A stretch of 64,000 nucleotides of DNA from assembly GCA_000934385.1 (NCBI GenBank), contig KN880546.1, positions 1 to 64,000 of the forward strand. The letters run 5' to 3'. This document shows positions 22,257 to 33,820 of the stretch, piece after piece (positions within the stretch are counted from its first letter, which is position 1; each line of letters begins with the position of its first letter). A model generated the notes under the pieces. That model searched no databases. It was not told the DNA's origin and saw only the letters and a list, made by a program, of their open reading frames with translations. A program made the position numbers and the translations under genes. Source of the stretch: Cylindrobasidium torrendii FP15055 ss-10. Taxonomy: Eukaryota > Basidiomycota > Agaricomycetes > Agaricales > Physalacriaceae.

Positions 22257-23587
22257 TTAAACGTTGATAATCTCTGGACGGTGGATATCGAACGGGCCAG
22301 CGATGGATTCCAAGACGCGTGTAGAGGCCATGGTACGGAAAGCGCGCATCGGCCAGTAGTACTCCATGGCCATCCACAGAAATGCGCGCCCGTATTGAGA
22401 GGCATGTCGGTCGAAGTCCTCTGCATAGTTGTGAGCATAAATGTAGAGCCAGTACAAGATGACCGACCTTGCAGACGGGCGCGAAGCTCCAGCCACACCT
22501 TGGTTACATCGGTGAGAATGCTGTTGACGCCCCAGCGGGCAGCCTCAATCATCTGCTCCGGGCTGTTGACGGTCCACACAAGCAACTCCTTACCAGCCTC
22601 CCTGCACTCGTTCCTAAATCTGCGGGGTAACCGTAAATCACCATACGTTAGTATGCGATAGATAGCACGTACTTTTCGCCATCCGCAGATGCCAACACAG
22701 AGAAGCTGACCGAAAATACATCGGCATCTTCCCAGAAGTATGTGCGTGACAGGTACAGGCTTTCCGTGATGTGAGAGCGACGGCAGTAGGGGAGTATCCT
22801 CTTTGCGGGTTCGAGGAAGGACGAGTGCCAGAGGCCAAGGAGAATGCGAGGGGCAAGCACTGTCTCCCAGTTTGGTTGGGCGGAAATAATCTCGTTGATA
22901 AGCTTGAAGAGCCTTTCTGGTTCGTTATTGGGCTTGATATCAACGTTGAATTTCACGTGCTGGTTTGCGGGCTAAAGAAGATTGAGCAATGGTAGTTGCT
23001 CCGGAGGAGAAGCGGACTGGCCTGCATCAGGAGCATCACCGTTTCGGCAAAAGTGGGGATTGCCTGCACTGGCTCCTTGACGGTCCGGACATGTTCCATG
23101 CCGTCAACACCGAACCAGTCGCGTTCCTTAATCTTGCCTGGAGGGAGGTGAGCGGAACATTTGGTGGACAGGGCTGGGTGGCTCACCTGACGAGTCGGTC
23201 GTCCTGCGAAGGTCTGGAGAACGTATCAGACGGCAGAGCAGAGTACGGCGCCAAACGGGAGTACACACCTGGGTCGTGGAACATAAGGACCACATTGTCC
23301 CGCGAAACATGGACGTCTGGGAGGGCGTTACGGGAATCATACGGCTGTTGCGGTGTAAATACCGCTCTCGATGCCCTCGGCGCCGTCACGAATGGCAGCC
23401 TCAAAGCTGGCGAGAGTGTTCTCCGGGAACGCGAGCGATGCCTGTCACGGTCGTCAACAACAGGCGGGGGTACCGCTGGCACATGGCTTACTCCGCGGTG
23501 ACCCCAGCACTCTGCAAGAAACGTCAGTGGTGCCCTCAGATAGTGGAAAGACAACGTAGACGGACCTGGCAATGATTTCAAAGACAT
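22257..23587 (-). CDS. Glycerophosphodiester phosphodiesterase-family enzyme (Pgc1-like)
   Basis: GDPD TIM-barrel enzyme that hydrolyses glycerophosphodiesters or, as in yeast Pgc1, phosphatidylglycerol. Start MSLKSLPGPSTLSFHYLRAP. After an intron splitting GHRG|ASLAFPENTLASFEAA the catalytic set is visible: His in GHRGA, Glu in the PENT and GAEGIE regions, and a downstream VHVSRDNVVLMFHDP with the second His. Then FNVDIKPNNEPERLFKLINE and the C-terminal barrel strands ELLVWTVNSPEQMIEAARWG and GVNSILTDVTKVWLELRARL. A hydrophobic/aromatic tail (GRAFLWMAMEYYWPMRAFR) ends FDIHRPEIINV and could associate with membranes. At least six short introns. Order and residues match fungal Pgc1-like proteins; exact substrate is inference. 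Confidence 0.9.
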
Positions 23588-24032
23588 GACTGCAGAAATA
23601 AAAGAAGAAAGGAAAGAAAGAAAGCGACGCGAGACGAAGTGGGGGAGGAACACTTCGTCGTCGTGGATGCTATAAAAGAGAGTGCTTCAATAGATTACAT
23701 ACTCCAATATCCACTCCGATCAATGATCGGTCCGCGCACGCGACGGCGAAGCTGAGGGAACGTGCCAGCAGTTGGCAGCAGCGCCACAATATGGCGTTTA
23801 CGCTAACCTGACGCCCGTGCGCACGTTTTCAGGCCCACTGACACCCGTGCGCGCCAGAGATCATCCCAGAGCCCCCTGCAGAGCCCTGCCAAAGCAGCGG
23901 AAGGAGCCCAGCAACTTACTTATCAGCCATCCAAACCCTGCCACGAAGAAACCCTGGAACGAGTGAGGAAAACCAGATGATCATTCCGAGCGCAGATTCT
24001 CCAGTCTTGTACGTAGTTTAATCTGCCGGGAA
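23588..24032. other. Intergenic, includes TATAAAAG near 23670
   Basis: Between the phosphodiesterase start and the acyltransferase stop, both on the minus strand. It should hold the phosphodiesterase promoter. The visible CTATAAAAGAG lies on the plus strand, so its role is uncertain. No gene supported. Confidence 0.4.
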
Positions 24033-25175
24033 TCACGCTGGCCGCCCCACTAGAACCATCCCCTCATCCTCCTCTGTAGATGTCTCCGTCCCATGTTCAC
24101 TACCCCCGCTACGCTTGCTGGTCACCAGTTCATCTACAGGCGGCGCGTTAGAAGGCACCACCTTGGGCGAAGCATTAATCTCGGTCGTAGACTCCGTAGA
24201 TCCAGCCGAAACGGTAGGAGGAATCTTTGTATCTGCCGCAGGAGGGAACATCGCGTTCGTCTTGGTCGATATCTCGCGCAGCGTATCCAGCATTTGCTGC
24301 CGCACAGTGACAGCAAGGGTGGACGCATCCGCTGCAGTCATGCCGGTCGTATCAACAGGTGGGAGAACTGACAAAACAAGGTCAGACACGGCCACATGAG
24401 AAGGAGTGCGGTTTCGATCTTCTTACCTTTAACCTTCAAAACACCTTTTCCGAAAAATCCTTTCCGGTATAACCAAAAGTAATTCTCGCAGACAATAGGA
24501 ATGATGGGAATTCCAGCTTGCACCGCCAGATGGAAACCACCTTTTTTGAACGGCAGGAGGTCGGGAGTAGCTGCAAGGTGTCGTGTGCCTTCGGGGAACA
24601 TCCACAGAGAGGTGCGCTTTGCTTTCATCCTTTCTCCTGCGGCTTTGAGGGACCGTACGGCGCGTGCATTATTGCCTCGGTCTACGAAAATAGCACCAGA
24701 GAGGATCATGAACGGTCCGAGGGGGGTATAACGTATAGATGATTTGGCCATGATAGAAGAACGTGGGGGAATAAGCCTGAGAGAATTGAGTGTTTTCGTA
24801 GGTAAAAAGACGAGGAAATACGCACGGTCCAATAACCAAGATATCTAGGAATGACTGGTGGTTAAGCATGAGCACGGCGGGCCGGGTGGTAAGATGTTCT
24901 GCGCCTTCGATTTCAACGGTAATGTCCATGACAGCGCTTGCCAGTAAATAGAACGAGCGGGCAATGACCACATTGACGTCGAATCTACGCCCTATCGATG
25001 CCATGCAAGCTGCGATGGCGGCTCCCCAGGTGGCGATGAAGGTGAGGCTGCAGACATACATGCCAATCCGCACATAGTATCGGCCTGAAGGTGATACGGC
25101 GGCCACTGTCTTGAGAACGAAGACGGGGACGGAGATATACGCCAGCGGACGAACGATCCAGGACAACAACGACAT
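24033..25175 (-). CDS. SLC1: 1-acyl-sn-glycerol-3-phosphate acyltransferase (Slc1/PlsC type)
   Basis: ER-membrane enzyme that acylates lysophosphatidate to phosphatidate in glycerolipid synthesis. Starts MSLLSWIVRPLAYISVPVFV, hydrophobic. A second membrane segment is IGMYVCSLTFIATWGAAIAA. Catalytic motif I is NHQSFLD (HX4D). After an intron follow SSIMAKSSIRYTPLGPFM and GAIFVDRGN. Motif III is MFPEGTRH and motif IV AGIPIIPIV. The C-terminus after another intron has VLPPVDTTGMTAADASTLAV, QQMLDTLREI and a disordered acidic tail ending EGMVLVGRPA. About 310 residues, complete. The disordered tail is longer than in the yeast enzyme. It diverges from the next gene with about 140 bp between starts. 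Confidence 0.93.
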
Positions 25176-25316
25176 TGTTGGGGAACACACTGCAGTCCGC
25201 GGTCCCAAAATTTAGATGGTAGAAGGTCAAGATGCCGGTTACGCTGGAGAACCTATTCTCGGCCCGACCTCGGCGCGTCCACCTTCGGCCCGCGTCTCCG
25301 AAGCTTGACTTTGACC
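25176..25316. promoter_or_regulatory. Shared divergent promoter, 141 bp
   Basis: All DNA between the start codons of the acyltransferase (minus) and the unknown gene (plus). It is GC-rich with no clear TATA box. Confidence 0.5.
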
Positions 25317-26174
25317 ATGGACTCTCGCGGTATTGCCGTGCTTGGCACCGGCGACGCGCGACGCTAAGGATTGACAGACGACTCGCTCTCCGAACAGACT
25401 ACAGCGCTTCACCTGGACGATAATGGCCCCAGCAATGGCACGGCTTATCCATGGACACAAATGACCTCGACATTGGAGGAATGCTTCAAGAAGAGCGATG
25501 GGTCTGTCCAGGTGCGTTGCCCACTCTACCCGCTTACACTTCTCATTCGCCGCCAGAACGATACCAAGCCACCAAATGTCCCCCCAGAAGAGCAGGATGA
25601 AACCGAGGACTTGTTAACTCTCTTGAACGGACTGTCCCCCAAGAATGTGCGCATGCAAGAAAATCCTTGATGGTATATTCAACATGCATAGTTCACAAAA
25701 GACGCTCCAAGAGTAATGCAATCCTTCCGCGCCCACGGAGATGCATGTTCTGCTGCCGAATCCGAAGCTCTCAAACTTGCAGCCCAGGATTCACCCGACT
25801 TTGCCAGTGTTCTGGATACCATGTTGATACGATTAGGCCCGTGTTTTTTTTGTCAGCCAGGCTACATTCTATCTGACTCCTTCGCAGATAGACTCAAGTC
25901 TGAAGCGCAAGCACTCAAGAATTCCATCTCCCGTCTCATCTCCGTGGATCCGTTTGCGTCCTACGACGAGGGAAACTCCGAATCGACTGTCGCTCGTGCG
26001 ACAGTAACACCACTGTTTGGCTCCTGTATACCTACACTCGACGCCCGGTTGAGTAACTTGGACCTTGCCGCAATGCTTGTGGATGGGGCCAAAGAGCAAC
26101 TGGCTTTGGACGCACACCTTGCCGGTATGGAAGGGCAGGATGAGAGCGACGAGGAAGAGACAGGACCTGTGTAA
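25317..26174 (+). CDS. Unrecognised acidic helical protein, about 230 aa
   Basis: I do not recognise the family. The best model starts MDSR at 25317 and crosses a 48-nt intron (GTATTG...GACAG) into DDSLSEQTTALHLDDNG. It crosses a second intron after DGSVQ into NDTKPPNVPPEEQDETEDLL, and a third after LSPKN into FTKDAPRVMQSFRAHGDACS. The rest is one frame with helical heptad-like segments (RLKSEAQALKNSISRLISVD; LDARLSNLDLAAMLVDGAKE) and an acidic tail DESDEEETGPV. Cysteine-rich patch GPCFFCQPGY lies mid-protein. All joins keep frame, which supports a real gene. Role unknown; no signal peptide or membrane helix. Confidence 0.68.
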
Positions 26175-26262
26175 TGACCTGTGAACAGTGTACCTCATGC
26201 TGATCAACTCGGAATGCACCGAGTGGCATCGTACAATGTGATCATTCTTCGTTCCCACCTTC

Positions 26263-27014
26263 ATGACCAACTTCCCTATCACTGTGGATGCCATACTGCA
26301 CAGTCCAGCATTGGCTGACTTGAATTTTTCTCGAGCTCGCAAGACACAATTCGCGAGGGACGTTGCGCTCGTCGTTTCTGGAATCCGGTTTGTCTGTTCA
26401 GATACATGCGCACAGCGACTAATCAATTTAGTCTCGCATACTTGGTCGATGCACTACCTGCAAATGTTACGATGGACTACGATAGACTCTTGAAAAGCAT
26501 CCCTCGGGCAGACGTGCGACATGTGTACGAGCCAATATTCCAGCAGTCATTCTTGGTCAACGAGTTGCTCTTCAAACAAATGATGTCTTCCTCCTACCTC
26601 CCAATGTTTGTCTCGACAAGCCCGCTGTCCATCGTTTCGGCTTCATCTACCGTTCAACATCTCCTCGATACCCTTGCCACAGCTTTTGGCCAATGCGCTA
26701 ATCGGACAGTGGATCTTTCTTCAGGATCTGACGAGAGCACGATGGTCGCTCTAGCGGGTGTCCTATTGGAATACCCTGTCGCCTATGTTCCATGTTCAAC
26801 CACCCCAGAAGCATGCGTATCGTTGACTGTATATCATATTCAGGCTATCCTCCAGGGCCTAGAGGGATGGGTCAATATTGTCAGCTTTTCCAGTCCGACG
26901 AAATTGTCTCTTACTGTCGATGTCGAGGCGCTGCGGGTGCGATACCAAAGGAGGGGGGCTCTTAAAGTGAAAGTCGAGCAAACGGTAGAGGTTGTGGATA
27001 AGCTAGTACTTTGA
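26263..27014 (+). CDS. DUF4504 / C1orf74-like protein
   Basis: Starts MTNFPITVDAILHSPALADL. One 44-nt-scale intron near 26387-26430 links SGIR to LAYLVDALPANVTMDYDRLL. It continues with FVSTSPLSIVSASSTVQHLL, STMVALAGVLLEYPVAYVPC and VSLTVYHIQAILQGLEGWVN, ending EVVDKLVL. The spacing of LVDALPA and LLEYPVAYVP resembles the UPF0739/C1orf74 (DUF4504) family, whose function is unknown. About 235 residues. It lies 88 bp after the stop of the gene upstream on the same strand. The family match is from memory of short motifs, so moderately sure. Confidence 0.62.
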
Positions 27015-27101
27015 GGATAGACAAAGCTCCGTATATAATAATGAAATTATGTACTCATCGGCATTTATGGCGGAGACATCGTGCCGATCACAGCTCTCAT
27101 C

Positions 27102-28560
27102 ATGACGCTCATCGACCTGCCGGAGGATGTGCTCTTCCACATCATCTCCTTCCTCCTACCGCCGCATATACTCCGTCTTCGGCTAGCAAGTAGTGCTTGA
27201 ATCCCCAGGTATCTTCTAACTCTCCTTAGGTCTCCAAGCAGTTCGCGACACTCACGCACCAGCCATCGGTGTGGTTAAATGCGTACAGAATCAGCCCATA
27301 TTTCCTCCCCGAAGATCCTCCTTTGTATCCACCCAAAAACGATGGCCACACTCTCGAAGAAATCATCCTTCGGTCCATGCGTCTTGACTCTCACTGGCAT
27401 TCTCCAACACCGAAGATAGCCAAGCAGCGTATCCTTCTCTCCAGCCCGAACAAGACGCCGACGGATACCATAAAGTTATATCATGGCAGATACCTTATGG
27501 TCGGCGCACGGTCGTCTTTCGTATTCTACGACCTGGACGCTCCAGATTGGGAGACGCCGAGCTTTGGATCTGGCGTGACAGATGCCACATTCACCTTCTA
27601 CAGAGGAGATACAAACCAGAATGCGGCGGTCTCATATATCTCTGCAGTAGCATCAACAAAATGGCCGGTGTACACAATGTGCGTCGCACTCTCTTTCATA
27701 CTCGAGCGAACTATTGACTCATTCTAGACGGATATGGCGGATTGATTTCGAGAAGAAGATGCTGCATCGCGAGGCGGACGTGCCCATTGGGAGACAGATG
27801 TCGGGATTTGCGAAGATCACGAATGGCTGGCTCGTCCATGGATGCAACCGCGATCCAGCCTCAAACGCGTTCCGCGCTGTGCTCTTCCACATCCCGACGA
27901 GCAGGACGTATGAAGTCCCCGTCTATGTGCCCGTGCGTCCCCTCCTCATTGAACGTGATGGTCTCACTGGACCTCTACTAGGCCCATCAAGGCGGGGAAC
28001 GCATATTCCAGATTGACTATATCATCTCCCATTCGCATATATTCATTCTCTACATCTCACGCGAGTATACTCTCTTCGAAGCGTTTCCGCTCCCAGACCC
28101 TTCCGAACCGCAAACAACGTCCAATACTGTTCTCGCTAGCTCGCATACCAGTCGCTGTCACGGTGGTTTCACAGAGACAACACTCGTCTTTTCCAAAGGC
28201 GCGACAACGCGCCTTCTCGGGCACTCTGTCACGACGCCAAGACAAGGCATGCGCATGTTCGACGCTACGCTCCAGCCCAGCGGGTCCATCCTCTTCTCTG
28301 CTGGCCTGCACGCACAATTCCTTCCAGGATACAATATCCATGTTTCGCACGCCAAGGGCTACAGGATTCGTGGGTTGTGCATGGCGCCGACGACGTTTGG
28401 GTTGTTGAGGATTGACGGAGACCGGGACGGGTTGGTGGTGAGTGACATGGGCGTGGATACGATGGAGGGCCCGACGGTGTATGATGCGGAATTCGACGGG
28501 TTTAGAGGTAGGATGTGTCTCGTAAAAGAGAGGGGAATTGTCATTGTGGATTTCGTGTAA
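27102..28560 (+). CDS. F-box protein with a GC-AG first intron
   Basis: An N-terminal F-box MTLIDLPEDVLFHIISFLLP-PHILRLRL joins to VSKQFATLTHQPSVW only if intron 1 (27186-27229, 44 nt) uses a GC donor (GCAAGT...CTTAG). GT donors nearby break the frame. It continues through SMRLDSHWHSPTPKIAKQRI, YLMVGARSSFVFYDLDAPDW, then RIWRIDFEKKMLHREADVPI, and after another intron AHQGGERIFQIDYIISHSHI and LLGHSVTTPRQGMRMFDATL. It ends GIVIVDFV. The C-terminal part looks like beta-propeller-like repeats with aspartate/tryptophan strands, typical of Agaricomycete F-box proteins. Likely an SCF ubiquitin-ligase adaptor; target unknown. About 420 residues. Confidence 0.85.
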
Positions 28561-29209
28561 CCAGTCTAGGGGGCTTTCGCATCTGGAAGCACAGTCGGTC
28601 TGTGGACCAAAAAGGCCCAATAGGTATGGCCACATTCAATGGAAGCGATTCTGTGGAATCATTGAGTGCCACCCAGGTTCATTAAGATCCCGAGTGCTGG
28701 CTGGCTCAAGTCCCTCATCCCTGTGACCTCCTGTGACTGAGCGCGATGGGACTTTCACTGACATTACTTGGCACATTCCCTGTCCCAAGTCCCAATGATT
28801 GGCAATGTGATGAGAGGCTTTTCAGATGGTGGCACCGATAAAATTCTATACAATGAGTGCAAGATGGAATGCCCACCGGTGAAGTCCTCTTTTCTCAACC
28901 GGCTAGCTTGCGAGCAAGCTGTCAGAGTAGACAAATAATACAATCAACTCACGCAACGATGTGCACTTGGAGGTTCTCGGGGCATGTAGCAAAGGAACAT
29001 ATGAGATGTTCCGCGGAAATGAAGATCTTTGGTCTCCCAGAAATGCCTTCCTACTTGGTGACTGTCCAGCCAGACGGTTTAGTACGCATGAGGCCACATT
29101 TGCTGCATCGATTGGGTAGCGTTGCCTCCTTTAGGCTTGTACTAGGATGCATCTGATTTTCAACCAGATATATAAGCTGCTGCACTTCAGCTGAAGACTG
29201 CATTGCACA
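28561..29209. other. Intergenic; small perfect inverted repeat at 28905-28920
   Basis: No gene is supported. AGCTTGC-GA-GCAAGCT at 28905-28920 is a perfect 7-bp inverted repeat with 2-nt spacer. ATATATAA near 29167 lies about 40 nt before the next start codon and could be its TATA box. Confidence 0.5.
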
Positions 29210-30182
29210 ATGTCCGACACAACACCCTCCGACAATGTTTCGCAGACGACGCATCTATCTGAAGACACATTCGACCTCAATACACTCGACCTTGCTTCCG
29301 AAGACGACCTTTTGCCGTTGAGCGCAGCCGAGATTCCAGTCCCCGACGCTCTTGCCGTTGCCGACCGTTCGTTGTTTGTCTGATTTTTTTTGCGCTCTGA
29401 GACAAACTCAATTATGTATTTCCAGTGTCCGGCGATGTGTGGTCTGGCGTATGGGAAGCCATCAGCAAGGCTGATTCCAACGAAGCTCTGTTCTCCGACT
29501 CTCATTCTGCCGATGACCCTGCCGTGGCAAACCAGCACACGCTCGACGCGGACGCCCCGCCGGCGCCCAAGTCGGTTATTCCGCTTCAAAAAGCGCAGAC
29601 GCGGGGTGCTATAGCTGTGATTGGAGTGGCGGTAGCAGCCGTCGCCGCTGTGTCGTCCATCGTTAAGTGGATCATTGACCAGAACTGGTCTGATCATCAG
29701 GCATGTACCGCTCCTCACCGCAATCCTGCTACAATCTGATATGTCCTGGCTTGTGCAGAGACGTTCTGAATTTACTCAGACGATAGTGAGGCAGCTGAGG
29801 CAGAGAGATTCGAGCTTCAATTATGTGATTTGTTCTACGCGCCATGAAATCAGACCGCAAGGACGACCTGGGCATGACTTTGCCCGAGAGGCTGTTCCGC
29901 TGCCAATCTGGTGGGGCTTAGGATCTGTGAGGTATGTCTACGCATACGGAGCCCATTCACATTATACGAAACCTGGCATGATAGGTACACCGTCTATAGC
30001 TTCAGGGCGGGCGTCTTCCGCCTCCTGGGCGATGGTGGCTACTTGAACGTGAGCAATCGTCTCGTCCATATCTACTTCTTGCGCTGACAGAGACATAGTG
30101 GGCCTACTACGGAAACGTCGTGAGTGACACAGGAGGAAGGCAGCCGAGAACCGTCGTTTTCAGAGATCCGAGGGGATACTAA
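29210..30182 (+). CDS. Unknown protein with predicted membrane helix and C-terminal GDGGYLNWAYYGN motif
   Basis: Five exons keep frame: 29210-29366, 29426-29661, 29759-29931, 29985-30048 and 30099-30182, giving about 237 residues. The N-terminal half is acidic and disordered (MSDTTPSDNVSQTTHLSEDT; DVWSGVWEAISKADSNEAL). A hydrophobic helix follows (GAIAVIGVAVAAVAAVSSI). The C-terminal part, RRSEFTQTIVRQLRQRDSSF, NYVICSTRHEIRPQG, RYTVYSFRAGVFRLLGDGGY, LNWAYYGNVVSDTGG, ending FRDPRGY, looks like a compact beta domain. I think similar small proteins occur in other Agaricomycetes but cannot name a family. Intron 2 uses GTTAAG; if retained, the protein stops at 29739 after the helix (about 157 residues). 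Type II or tail-like membrane topology is inference. Confidence 0.66.
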
Positions 30183-31167
30183 GTAAGTAGCCAGCGCGGT
30201 CAGAGACGTGCTAGCAGTGGTCCCAGTATAAGTCGATACGCGTGTAAGAGAAGCCAGAAGTAACAAACAATTGTAACTGTAGCGTCACAAATGTGGCATC
30301 CAACTTAGCAGACAAAGACACACGATGCTGTATAATTATTGCCTATTCCGAGATCAGTAGCCTCGTGCTCGCGTCGGAAGTATTCGCTTGCTACATGCAT
30401 CTTGACTATCATGCCGATGTTGTAAAATCATTATGAGGCTTTCTCAAAACAATCTGTTTAAGAGATATGCGTACAATTATAAGTTCCTTGAAATTCCGTA
30501 CGGTACTATTCCCTCTGACCGAGTATTTAGACTGGCTTGAGAAGATAAAGACCGCTCTGAGCAAAATAAAATAAAAATTGAGGTATTGCTACGCCCGAAT
30601 CTGCTTCAAAGTTTGCAATTTTCTTGTCTTGCGTCGTCTAAGGACGTCGTTACGACCTACACAGGGCAAATCTCGAAACAGGCAATCCCAGTTCCAGCTC
30701 AATATCAGTCTTGAGCTTGATCGGACAAATCACGGACAATGCCGACCGTGGTTTGCAACATACTGTCAAGGCGTTGCCTATATCCGTTCACGGCCTTTGC
30801 CAGGAACAACAGATCCCAGAGACATACAAAGATTGCGACCCGCTTTTGAAGACACCAGGTAAGTAGTTGGTCGACTTGGTGCGTTCGTTTTGAATCCAGA
30901 ATGTCAACTTATCACTTAGCGCTTGCTTAGCGCTGAAGATTGTGACACCGCCCGAAGCCTGAGGCGCCGGTCAGGCGCTAATTGCGAGGAGATATAGAAA
31001 CATGCAGACCAGGTTGTGTTGTAGGATTGATTCGCCGGTGAAGTTTCCTTGCTTCGACCGGTTCTGCATTCACTCGAGCCTCCCGCGCCTGAGAAAGCTG
31101 TCAGCCGGTGGTAGCTTATAACGGTATATAAAGTTGTTTTATCGGCTGTACTCCCTTCGTCGACCCT
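30183..31167. other. Intergenic about 1 kb, short direct repeat near 30917
   Basis: No gene recognised. CTTAGCGCTTG and CTTAGCGCTG stand back to back near 30914-30935, and GGCGCC/GGCGC patches follow. Short open stretches at 30578-30862 (plus) and 30916-31251 (minus) lack conserved features. Confidence 0.45.
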
Positions 31168-33569
31168 ATGTCCACAGAAGAACCACTGGCGTCGGATGGC
31201 GAGGCTGTTAGCCACCCGAATACTGCAAGCAATAGGTCGGACCCATCGCAAGCCAATGTGCTAAGAGAGCAGACAAAAAAACGAGGCTCTCGAATCCCTT
31301 TCTTCCCGAGCGGAAGGCAGAGGAAAGCGGGTTCTGGTGGAATAGGGAGTCAGAGTGGTGAGTGGCTGCCATAGCTTTGCATGTCAATGAAATGCTCAAA
31401 AATGAATCCTCAGAGAGAAACTACGAGAGGAAATATGAGCCCGACGAACGCTATCAGGAGCTTGGGACAAGCGCTCGTGTCTGGCATGTTTACAACGATG
31501 AGGCAGACAAATATGACACCGACCTTGTCGAAGGTATGAGCGGTAGTCTCGATGTTCTCTTGATTTTTGTACGTCTCATCAGTCATCTAATACTTATCAT
31601 GGATAACTCATATCGTCAGGCTGCCCTTTTCGCCGGAATCATCACCGCCTTCTTGAGCCAAACGGCGCAAAAACTGGACGTTGATACTGGTGGTGTCACC
31701 ATTGCGCTGCTGAACGAAATAATTGCCTTACAACGTGCCACTACCCAGAACGGAGTCGACGTGTCTTCCATTCCACGCGCATCCAGCACCTCCACGCCCT
31801 CCACGCTCATACTATGGGTCAATGGTCTGTGGTTTACTAGCCTCAATCTCAGTATCGCATCTGCTTTGCTCTCTGTCCTAGCAAAACAGTGGTTCCATCA
31901 ATATTCAGCCTTCAAGCCTGGCTCGGCAAGGGAGCGAGCGTTTACACGCCAGTTTCGCTTTGACGGCCTCGAAAAATGGCACGTACCGCTGATTGTTGGC
32001 CTCCTACCATCAATTCTGCACGCTTCGCTGGGACTCTTCCTTCTGGGCTTATTCATCTATCTCGTCGACCTTCGACCAAGCATGGCCATCTCGGTCGGCA
32101 TTTTGTCGATTTCCCTGGGAATTGTTTATCTGATCACAATCCTCATCCCTCTGGTGGACGTACAATGTGCATACCGTACACCTCTCACCGACATATTGTC
32201 CAATATACTGCGCTACTATTGCAACCAAAGTGTGCGGGTGCGTCACATCTACCGATTGTTCGAGCAATTACAAGATAGCCTGCCCGGTCCAAGTGAGTAA
32301 AATAGCGCGCGCTAGTAGCATCCTCTCAACGCACAACGGTTAGGAGTACGGAGACCCCCGCAAGGCGCAGTAGTCTGGCCTACAGTGCGAGCCGCTGAAC
32401 ACGCTTGTGTATCCCCAGAAGATCACAAAGACGAGGTAGAGATAGGGGAACGCGCATACGGGGCACTATGCTGGTTAGTGGACATTGCATCGGACGATTC
32501 GTCTGTCAAAACCATTGTCCGACAATGTATTGGCGCATTCCCATACGACTTTGTCCACTTCCGGCCAGACGAGCATGGAACTTTGGACTTTCGGCTTTGG
32601 TCCATTCCTCCTTCGTCTGATTTCGACCAGGTTTATCGTGCAGAAGTGCAGAAATGTTGTGACTCTGATGGGCGGCCACATACCGACGAAGACGAACAAC
32701 GGCTAGAGCGACTACTTCGAGCCGGCAATGCAATTTCGTGGAGCCTACAACTTCTTGGACAACCACTTATTGTCAGGGATATCGCTGTTGCGATGGTCGC
32801 GTCTGTTCAAACGCTGTCCGTTTCTGTAGAAGACGACGAAAACAATGTCGAACATGTCGCCCCACACCCGTTCGAGTGGTACGTCGAAAAATGTGGAGGC
32901 GACATTACACATCTTCCACATCTTCCTCCAGAGGTGTGGGACAGTTACTTGAACCTCATCGACCAACTGGGTTTGGTAGTCTCATATACCCCTCGGATCC
33001 ACGCCATGGCATTATCCATGCATAAGCGTGCCAATACGAGTCATGCACGGCCCCTGTCGTTCTTGGCCTTCCTCTTGGATATCGAGCGTTTCTCCATAAA
33101 GGAACTGGGACCAGCTCAAGTACCTTTGCCGACAGACGAAGAGTGCGAAACGGCGGTCAACCGCTTGACGGGACACGTCGAAATCATCGGCGAGTGGCTT
33201 CAAGACAAGGTTGCCACCATCGCGTATGGGTTTCCGGGGGAAATACCTGCAGTTCATCCCCCTGGATACGACCCTCCCGAAATTGGATATGCTCCAAGCT
33301 CGCTGGTTAGAGGTCGAGGGCAGTTTTGGAATTGGCTATGGCTTTCTGAAAGCAGCTCCGACTCTTCCTCATCTCGAGGGGTGCGTGATAGAGCTTTGAT
33401 GCTGAGTACCACACAGGAGGGGGATGCTTCGAATGCACCCATTGGAGAGTGTGTCATTGAAGGTAGAAATGTCGAAAACGTGGAGGGTGTGTCCAGCAGG
33501 TCCACTAGTATGCGCCATGTCTCAGAATCGGAAGTAGTACCCCAGCATGGAAGTGTTGAGATGGTCTGA
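31168..33569 (+). CDS. DUF6535 multi-pass membrane protein
   Basis: An Agaricomycete-type protein of unknown function. The cytosolic N-terminus (MSTEEPLASDGEAVSHPNTA...) is basic. The DUF6535 signature follows: ARVWHVYNDEADKYDTDLVE, GMSGSLDVLLIF joined across an intron to AALFAGIITAFLSQTAQKLD. Four membrane segments are visible: FAALFAGIITAFL, LWFTSLNLSIASALLSVLAK, LIVGLLPSILHASLGLFLLG and ISVGILSISLGIVYLITILI. After an intron (LPGP|RVRRPPQGAVVWPTVRA) a large soluble C-terminal region starts ACVSPEDHKDEVEIGERAYG, helical, ending VVPQHGSVEMV. Introns near 31356, 31569 and 32297 are all in frame, so the gene is intact. Members often form large lineage-specific families. Confidence 0.88.
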
Positions 33570-33820
33570 AAGAGGCGAGCTTCTAGAGATAGGTCCGCTG
33601 CGTACTAGTTACCAAATTTTACGCCTTATTTCGCCAAGCGATGCCGAAATCAAAGCCGTAAGTAGAGCCTCGTGCTCGCGTCCGGGGCGATTCGTCGTGA
33701 TCTGCCTTGCCAACTTCGGTGTTGCAGGTTGGTCACAGGCAGTTCGAGTTCTTCGTTGGCGTCGAGAAACAACCATGAGATAGATACTCGCTAGTGCTGG
33801 CTGGGCCATGTATACAAATC

